Assembly: GCA_001972305.1 (NCBI GenBank)
Contig: BDDD01000018.1
Location: 310,001-374,000 of the forward strand
Length of the DNA stretch: 64,000 nt
Origin: Cephalotus follicularis
Lineage: Eukaryota > Streptophyta > Magnoliopsida > Oxalidales > Cephalotaceae
Reading direction: 5' to 3'
Under the pieces are notes generated by a model, which saw only the letters and a program-made list of their open reading frames with translations, had not been told where the DNA came from and made no database searches. Shown here piece by piece: positions 57,669 to 64,000 of this stretch (its first letter is position 1; each line of letters opens with the position of its first letter). A program made the position numbers and the translations under genes.

Positions 57669-58176
57669 TTCCATTTTAATTTCCATACCATTCGATTCAT
57701 GAGAAGTGATCAAGAAAATGAATGTGATGAAGTATTTCTTATGTAAACCCTTACTGGCCTATTTGAGCTCACTCCTTTCAATGTTTTTGTTTTCAAATAA
57801 AATTTTCCAGGAAATCGTTGAACGTGGATTTTCGAGCTTTAGAAGGAGTTCGTAAAAGTAGTTTTTGAAGCTACTATGTTATGTATAAACTATTTTATGA
57901 TGTAATAAGTTTATATTTCAGCTGTGTGTTGTAATATGGCCAGTTATGTATTATTTTAAAGGCATTAGAATTGATTTGTTATAGTATATTGTTGAGAGTA
58001 TGATGTTTGGAAGTTTAGTTTTCAAAGTCGTAAGTATATTTTGAAGTTATGAGGTTATTGAATGCGATATAACATCGAGATGATTAAATGATTAAAGGTC
58101 ACCCCCTATAACGCACCGATTCCTCGAAGTTTTCTTTGAGCTTTTAGTGAACTCGGATCGGGGGCGTTACAAAAGA

Positions 58177-58561
58177 TGTGAACAATGTCCTTTCATATCC
58201 GTATAAGCCATAACACAATCTGTCACCAGCAACTCTACCATATACCATCATCCAGGGCCTTTTGTCCCATATCAATCCATGACCGTGCTATATTCATTAT
58301 ATTTCATATCCATTTATGGTCCATATCAATTTACAATTCATATCAGTTTACGGGCCACAGCCGTTTACGGTCCATATCCATTTACAATCCATATCCTTTC
58401 GTCATGCATAGCCATTTAGCACTCCGCTAGGAATCTAGAGGCAAACTGCATATGTAGTTGATATCGAGTGGTTAACTAAATACATATACTGTCCCATACC
58501 ATCATATATAAGTAGTTAACCGTCCTATCAGTTGATTCACAATCTATTTCAAGCATCCATG
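58177..58561 (-). mobile_element. Interior of element C, 5' part
   Basis: Inverted counterpart of D's interior 26560-26890, with several ATATCCATTTACGGTCC-type phrases. It resumes right after the TSD of H and stops at 58561, where block E begins, just short of the position of D's 29-bp array. Confidence 0.78.
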
Positions 58562-60855
58562 TGTTGGAAACCTGGCAAGGGTTCCCAGTCAATTTGGTCC
58601 TAGGACGCTAGGGTGTATAATTTTAATTTTTCAAGACACCAAGACAGAAAGTCAAGGTTTACACTAACATCATAGTACGAAATAGAAAAACCGAGGATCT
58701 CTGTTTAATTAACAATCGAACTAAAATAGAATCAATCATGCATACAAAGATAATCCGAAACCATATCGGAAAATGTAAAAGCATATGGGAAGCAACCATT
58801 CAAAAGTTGGAGGCTCCGCCACTTTGACACTACACGCTTGCAACAGTCACATCCTATCACCGGACCCGCTGCCCATCACCGGACCTGCTGCCCGGGATCC
58901 GGCGAGCATGTTAGACGCAGATCAAGACACCATTGGACTCCAAAAAATCCGGTCTACCTGTTTCAGGCAAAGACGCTCCGAGAAGCACCCCGGAGCATGG
59001 CAAACAGTGGCAGAGACTCACTGAGTTCAGACTCAGTGAGTCTCAGTCAACTCACCATTGACCGGCAGTAACATATATGGACGCCAACGTCTCGATCGAC
59101 ACATCGGTGGCCTAGACTCAGCGAGACTCGGTCTGGAGGGCTAAGAATGGCCGGCGGTGAGTCACTGAGTTGACTCGCCGTTCACCATCAGTGGCCACCA
59201 AACACCTCAACTCCTTCACCTCATCACACCTACACTACAGACTCGCTGTGACTCGGTGTGAAACACCGAGTCACAGCGCCTGGTGTGTCAACTCGGCGAG
59301 TTGACTCACAGAACGCAAAACCAATGAAAAAACACATGGGAAAAAGCAAAACAAAGATCATAATGGATAAAGCCATTGAGTGACTCCACCCACTATGATC
59401 ACCGACGGTGGAAGAGACACCGAGAGAAAACGGCGGCAGAAAAGGCATCTGCTGCCCGGGAGAGAAAGAGGGAGAAACGGAGGAGAAAAAAGAAGGAGAG
59501 AGAGAGAGAGAGAGAGGAGAACTCACCGTGGATGAGCAGGTCCTCTTCCCCGCCCACCGGCGCCTCTCCCATCATCTTCTCCGGCCGGGAAGTGTGCCCC
59601 TGCGTGTCAATGGGTTTAACGCGTTCTGTCTGTCTGTCTGTCTCTCTCTCTCACACAAAGCCGTGCGATTTTGTGTGTTGGTTTGGCATAAAAGGCAAAA
59701 TTGACTTAAGCCAAAAATCTCTTTTCTCTTTTATTTTAAAATCTCTTTCAAAATTAAAATGTTTCTCCCATATGTGTGATAGTTCTCTCAATTAAATAAA
59801 AATGCTTCTCTCTCTCTAATTAATTAAAGACTCTCTCTTTAATTTGATTTAATAAAATTAAATCATGCTCCGATATTAAATCTCTTAATATATCAATAAG
59901 GAAAATTGTGGAGAGAGGAACAAATCACAAATGTCTAATTAATATTTACTAGTTAAAAACTAGTTTTACCACCAAGCGAGCATGTGGGCAGCATGCCTAC
60001 CTTTTTTAATAATCGGTCGGGACCCGAAAGCCCGGTGGATATCCGATACGATGATAAATTTCCCAAAACATTACAGGAGTTCTGGTACGACCATCCGAAT
60101 AGTCCCCAACTATTAGAATGACCCCGGTATGATTTCCAATCATCCCTCGGATCCAGGCAAACCACATCTATCATCCGTTAGCCGGTCCCCAGTGCTTTAT
60201 CACTGTCATTAGTTTGTGTGCCTTATATCCTTCATCATCTCAGCTCCGACCGCGGACTAGGGTTTGGATTAATGTCACCCCTAGGTAAAACCGTGATAAC
60301 TATAATTCTATGAACGCACTGAGACTATGGGAGATATCCCCGAAAACCTCTCATTCCCAATCTCCCAGTGCCCGACCGAAACTTTAAGTCTTCAACGGTC
60401 ACATATGTTATAAAGCATATAACCCTCAACGCGGGTGTGACAATCCCATCTTGCGAACTCGCCCATACATCTCAATGCAGCTCTCACAAGGCCCAAAGAA
60501 AACCCTTTTGCCAGCACGTGGTTAGTGGTGGGGAAGGCAAAAATCAAAGCCAGGCGGTTACTGCAAAATGCATGCCAGTCGCTCAGGTCTAAGGACACAA
60601 CGTAAATCACATATGATCTACTAGTCACCATTGACTAAGCACTACCGTGACAATAGGAACTCTATTGACAGAGGTGTTAACTCTCCAAATAGATAAACTA
60701 TGGTAGGTCGGTTCAGTGTCGTGCCTCTGCACGTACCCCGCATCAGCTTTAGGGTAAAACCCAAATGGCAATGAGATAATCCGTCTCCCTTTACCATTCA
60801 GAGCAAGCATAACACTGCAAGTATTTGCGGCCTGGGGATAATCCGTCTCCAAATA
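58562..60855. mobile_element. LTR-like block E
   Basis: Begins TGTTGGAAACC after C interior sequence. 60190-60700 resembles F's LTR (GTGTGACAATCCC..TTGCG, GTCGCTCAGGTCTAAGGA). It is cut by X2 at 60856. It contains strong hairpins at 59013-59044 and 59244-59278, a (GA) run near 59495-59517 and TCTG/TC repeats near 59627-59653. No PBS, PPT or coding motif, so strand and class are open. Confidence 0.6.
59013..59278. repeat. Perfect GACTC-type hairpins in E
   Basis: Inverted repeat with 14-bp arms GAGACTCACTGAGT / ACTCAGTGAGTCTC and a 4-nt gap (59013-59044), and one with 16-bp arms CGCTGTGACTCGGTGT / ACACCGAGTCACAGCG and a 3-nt gap (59244-59278). Related GACTCGC and GAGTTGACTC phrases fill the region between and after them. 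Confidence 0.85.
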
Positions 60856-63800
60856 TGTAACCACTCGCATTGATTTTGGATAAATTGATGTTTGGGCCTG
60901 GGGAATTTTTTTTTCTCCTTGGTTGTGGTTGGTTTGGACTCTTTTCTTGGATAAGTGTTTGTTGGTTTTGGGCTGGGTAGAGGCCCAAAGGTTTGTACGT
61001 GCTTAAGAGATAAGAGTTATTTAGATGGTGTTGGGATATGTGTAAAGCTTGCTTAGGAAGCTTGATAGTTGACTTTGGCAGATATCATATCCATCTTTTC
61101 ACGTCTGAAGAAGCATTTGGGAGAGTGAGCCTACATCTTTCATCTTTCTTCTTCATCTTTCTTCTGAAGCTCTGAGCGCTGTTTGAGGTTGGAACTTTCT
61201 TTCACCCGTCTACGCGTCTAGCAGGTGAGTGTCCTCCTCAGTACGTTTTGGTGCGTCCCATGGTTGGTTCAGGCAGGATCTTTGAGGCCGAGGAAGAGCT
61301 TTGCCTTGGTTTTCATGGTTGTATGTGGTTCATACAAAGCTTTGGAGATGTTATTCATGGTAGCTAAGCATTGTTGTGTGTTGGTCTTGCAGAGGAAGTC
61401 TAGGCATGAAGTCTGCACAACAAGGAAGCTAGTTGAAGAAGCTACTGATACTAGTGAGTGGGATGTTCTTCTTTCTATCAATTGATAACTGAGAGTTATT
61501 GTTATATGCCCTTCCATGATATTATCTTTGACTAGGATTTCTTCTCCTGTCATCTTGTTGATATTTCATGTGAATACTATTGCCTTCGAGCTGAGGGCTC
61601 AACGCCTGGGTTGAACTTGTTGTTTCCCCTTTCTATTTAAGTATTCATGCTTTATTTGATATCATGTGTTGTTGTCCTTGGGTACTGGATACTGGGTGCT
61701 GGTTACTTGGATATGTATGAGATTGCTGGCACGAGATGGTCTAAGTGGTGATACACTTACCTCTGAGCCAAGGTTCTCCCCTGTTATCTCGTCAAGGGTG
61801 GAGCTGAGCGGTGATTCATGGGCCCCTTGGATGATATTAACGCTATGTGATTTCCGACAAGTTAGCTTCTCGATCGAGGTTCACCTGGTGTAGTGTTGAA
61901 CTCGTGATTTCCAACGGGGTGGGATTGCGTAGCCCCTCGATCGAGGTTCATGTAGCAAGGTGCGCCAACGTGTGATTTACCAGGGGAGGAGAGCTTGCGT
62001 AGCCCTTCTACCGATGTTCAAACGGTGCTCTGGAAGTGGGTATCTATATGAGTATATGAGGGATGTGTTCAGTCCTGTAGCCCATGACCGCGTTGATAGA
62101 ACGTCAACGGAGTTGTTATTTATGCTGCTGAGGTGGTTCCGGCTATGGAAGTGTGTGAGTTTGATGTGTGCGTGTGTGTGTGTGGAATGTGCTTGTGATT
62201 GATACAGTACCAGTAGTCCCTTTGCTAATTGTTGATCCTTAGAGTTGATCTTTTGTTGATCCTTGGATCCCTGGCATGTTCTGACATATAAACTATTGTT
62301 TATCTTCTTTCCTTGAGGTCAATCATTGAGTTGGTAGCTCTAACGTCTCCTCAGGCTTTCTTTTTCATTGATATGCTTGTATATTTTTGCCTCTGCCTGC
62401 TTCTGTTGAGCAGGGGATATGGGTTGTCCTTCAGCCCAGTTGGGGCAGGGCACGTTCACCTTGACTCTTGGTACCCCGGTGGAAGTGGGTCGCTCAGGAT
62501 GTTCCTTGATCTTACTCACTAGTCAGTTGGACTAATCCCCTCTCAGTTTTGTGTGCAGAGGAAGCGGGGCAGCAGTGTTCTTGTGATCCACTAAGGACAG
62601 CTTGTTGAGAGAGGTAGACGCCGGACGTAGCACCTTAGGATGGCTCCTAGGCCACTGGCACCTTCACGCATTTGTGCACATTCTTGGGTTTTTTTTAATA
62701 CATTTGTTAATATCTATGCCTTGTCAAACCTTCTTCGTAAAGATGTGTTTAAACTCTTGGATGTTGGGCGCCCTTGGCATTTTGCCGGGACCGTGTATAT
62801 AATTCATTTCTTTTGTTTTATATACTTTGTTGTTTGTGCTATTTTCCCAACCCTGACGCTGTTTTTGTTAAGTGTTTGGGTGTGCAGGGATGACGTATGA
62901 GTTTGGGGGTTGTTTGACCGTGGACAGAGGAGCAGGTCTCCCTAGCCCTGGCCTTGGTGAAACATCAGTGTTTCTCCTCGTGCCCTTTTATGCGTGGTAC
63001 CTTTGCTGAGATGCTGGGGGAGGGGTGGCTTTGTTCATGGTTGGTCAAACCTTAGGTTGACCTCGTAGCTCGGGTTGGTTAACCGTAAGCTGGGGTCTGG
63101 TGGCATCCCTAGGTGTTATCCCCTGGCATGCCGTAGGCGTTAAGTGGGTATAAGCAGTTTTCTTTAGTTTTGCCCGACCTCAGACCAGCTTTGTCCCTGG
63201 AGACGTTTGGGTGGGTAAGCCTTGGTGGATCCCCTGGGCACCTGGCTGAGGTGAGTTGTCACCTCCGTCGTGTAGTTCGAGTGTTGGTGGGACCTCGGGT
63301 AGTTGTCCCATATGCTTGGCGTTTGTCCCGGGGACCCTCGTGTTGAGCCCAGGCTTAGCCTTTTGTTAAGTGTTGTCGTTTTCCTGTGCCCGGGCATAAC
63401 CTTGTTTGTATGGGTCATGCCCTGGTGAGGACATGCCCGGGGAGGACTTGTCCTACGTTGTCGTCCAGTGAGGACATGCCCGAGGATGGTCCGTCCTGGG
63501 AAGGCATGTCCTAGGATTGGGCGCAGTGCTGGCCTATGTGACGCCATGTTATGTTGGCATCCCCTGCCCGGGACCCCAGGCAAGATGTAGTGTTGCGTTC
63601 TTTGCCCTGGCTCCCTCCCCTAGCATGTTCCTTTAGTGGAACGGTGCGTTTGGGCAGTGGGTGTTGTGTTTGTTCCCTTTAGTTAAATGGTGCGTTTGGA
63701 AATTGGGTGTGGCATTTGTTTCCTTTAGTTAAACGGTGAGTTGCAGGAATGGTTTTAAGTAAGGGTTACTTTACAGTTTTACCCTTCCTTCTTTGTCTTT

Positions 63801-64000
63801 TTCTTTGCTCTGTGTTTCTTCTGGCATGCGAGGCATTTTTGGCTTTGAGGAGATGGGAAATTCTTCCTCCCTACTCGGGCATTCCTTGTTTTTATGCCTT
63901 GGGTGGGTTTGGCCTGGGGAGAGCAGCCCTCCTCAGTAACGTGTTTTAACGCCTGCCGTGGCCTTAGCGTTAGCCTTTGTTTATTGTGGTTTTGGTTAGG
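60856..64000 (+). mobile_element. X2: second X-type LTR, running off the window
   Basis: Starts TGTAACCACTCGCATTGATTTTGG and follows X1 in order (36000-38550 and 44100-44300), with AAATA before it as a possible TSD. C+G content rises towards the end. It contains GAGGACATGCCC repeats at 63430-63520 and a 45-50 bp repeat at 63626-63740. Long open frames (for example 61225-61485) look like chance openings. No gag-pol seen before the window ends. Confidence 0.75.
63626..63740. repeat. Tandem repeat CCTTTAGTTAAATGGTGCG in X2
   Basis: Three units of about 45-50 bp, each with TTCC[C/T]TTTAGT, then A[A/C]GGTG[C/A]GTT and a GGGTGT[T/G]G segment. Confidence 0.7.

Larger units (their letters stand above)
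31234..58171 (+). mobile_element. Ty3/gypsy chromovirus H with nested insertions
   Basis: The 5' LTR starts at 31234 and the 3' LTR ends at 58171, flanked by TSD AAAGA (31229-31233 and 58172-58176). The interior (44752-49912) has PBS, an extra small ORF, gag, protease, RT, RNase H, integrase and chromodomain, then a PPT. Four later elements (S, X1 with F inside, and G) sit in its LTRs. After subtracting S and X1 the 5' LTR is about 2.0 kb. All coding parts are disrupted. Confidence 0.93.
49913..58171 (+). repeat. Element H, 3' LTR (interrupted by G)
   Basis: Parts are 49913-51396 and about 57690-58171. They match the 5' LTR in order, including the GCGTCGACG cluster, the TATA-like box (50677-50685) and the GTTTTCAAATAAAA segment near 57790. 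Confidence 0.9.

Noticed and set aside
63164..63583. 139-codon minus-strand open frame in X2
   Set aside because: Pro/Gly/His-rich product from G+C-rich repeated LTR sequence (GAGGACATGCCC units). No motif or neighbouring support.

Overview
The window is plant nuclear DNA, almost certainly an angiosperm with a repeat-rich genome. The evidence is chromodomain Ty3/gypsy retrotransposons, primer-binding sites matching plant initiator-Met tRNA (TGGTATCAGAG), a Ty1/copia reverse-transcriptase scrap, and a CACTA DNA transposon carrying intron-containing fragments of plant genes. I found no intact host gene, no rRNA or tRNA gene and no CRISPR. Nearly every base falls in a nest of transposable elements, which I ordered by reading LTR ends, target-site duplications (TSDs), primer-binding sites (PBS) and polypurine tracts (PPT). 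All boundaries, repeats and counts were read by eye, without alignment software.

Layout, left to right. 1-6896: minus-strand gypsy element A (integrase, RNase H, RT, protease, gag, PBS, LTR), cut by the left window edge and inserted in the integrase C-terminus of plus-strand gypsy B. 6900-18900: B integrase tail with chromodomain, PPT and 3' LTR. That LTR is split by a 7.4 kb CACTA element (8436-15881, TSD AAA) with no visible transposase but with exons of at least two, probably three, plant genes. 18901-19023: copia RT fragment that hosts B. 19024-21799: minus-strand LTR of non-autonomous element C, whose non-coding interior runs on at 21800-22854, 31155-31233 and 58177-58561. 22855-31149: complete non-autonomous element D (two 3 kb LTRs, 1.85 kb interior, TSD ATACA) inserted in C in the opposite orientation. 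31234-58171: chromovirus H (TSD AAAGA), also inserted in C. Its 5' LTR holds a 2.9 kb solo LTR S (TSD TTTCT) and an 8.6 kb insertion X1 (TSD TAATA), which itself holds minus-strand short-interior element F. Its 3' LTR holds minus-strand gypsy G, which has lost most of its integrase. 58562-60855: LTR-like block E, abutted by a second X-type LTR (X2) running off the right edge.

None of the elements looks competent. H has lost an RT catalytic Asp and an RNase H Asp and carries many nonsense codons. A and G have frameshifts or stops. B is only a tail. C, D and F lack pol.

The two most unusual things are these. (1) The CACTA element has captured an NECAP-like exon plus spliced-gene fragments, with one exon and its intron duplicated around a piece of what looks like another gene. 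(2) Several unrelated LTR families carry arrays of short inverted repeats built on a few cores (GTCGAC, CAGTCGGCTG, GGCACTTACC, TAGC-N6-GCTA, GACTCNNTGAGTC). Where a TATA-like box can be placed (element H) the array lies upstream of it, so these may be U3 control arrays. The CAGTCGGCTG array is in effect a dense run of GCCGAC, the DRE/CRT core.
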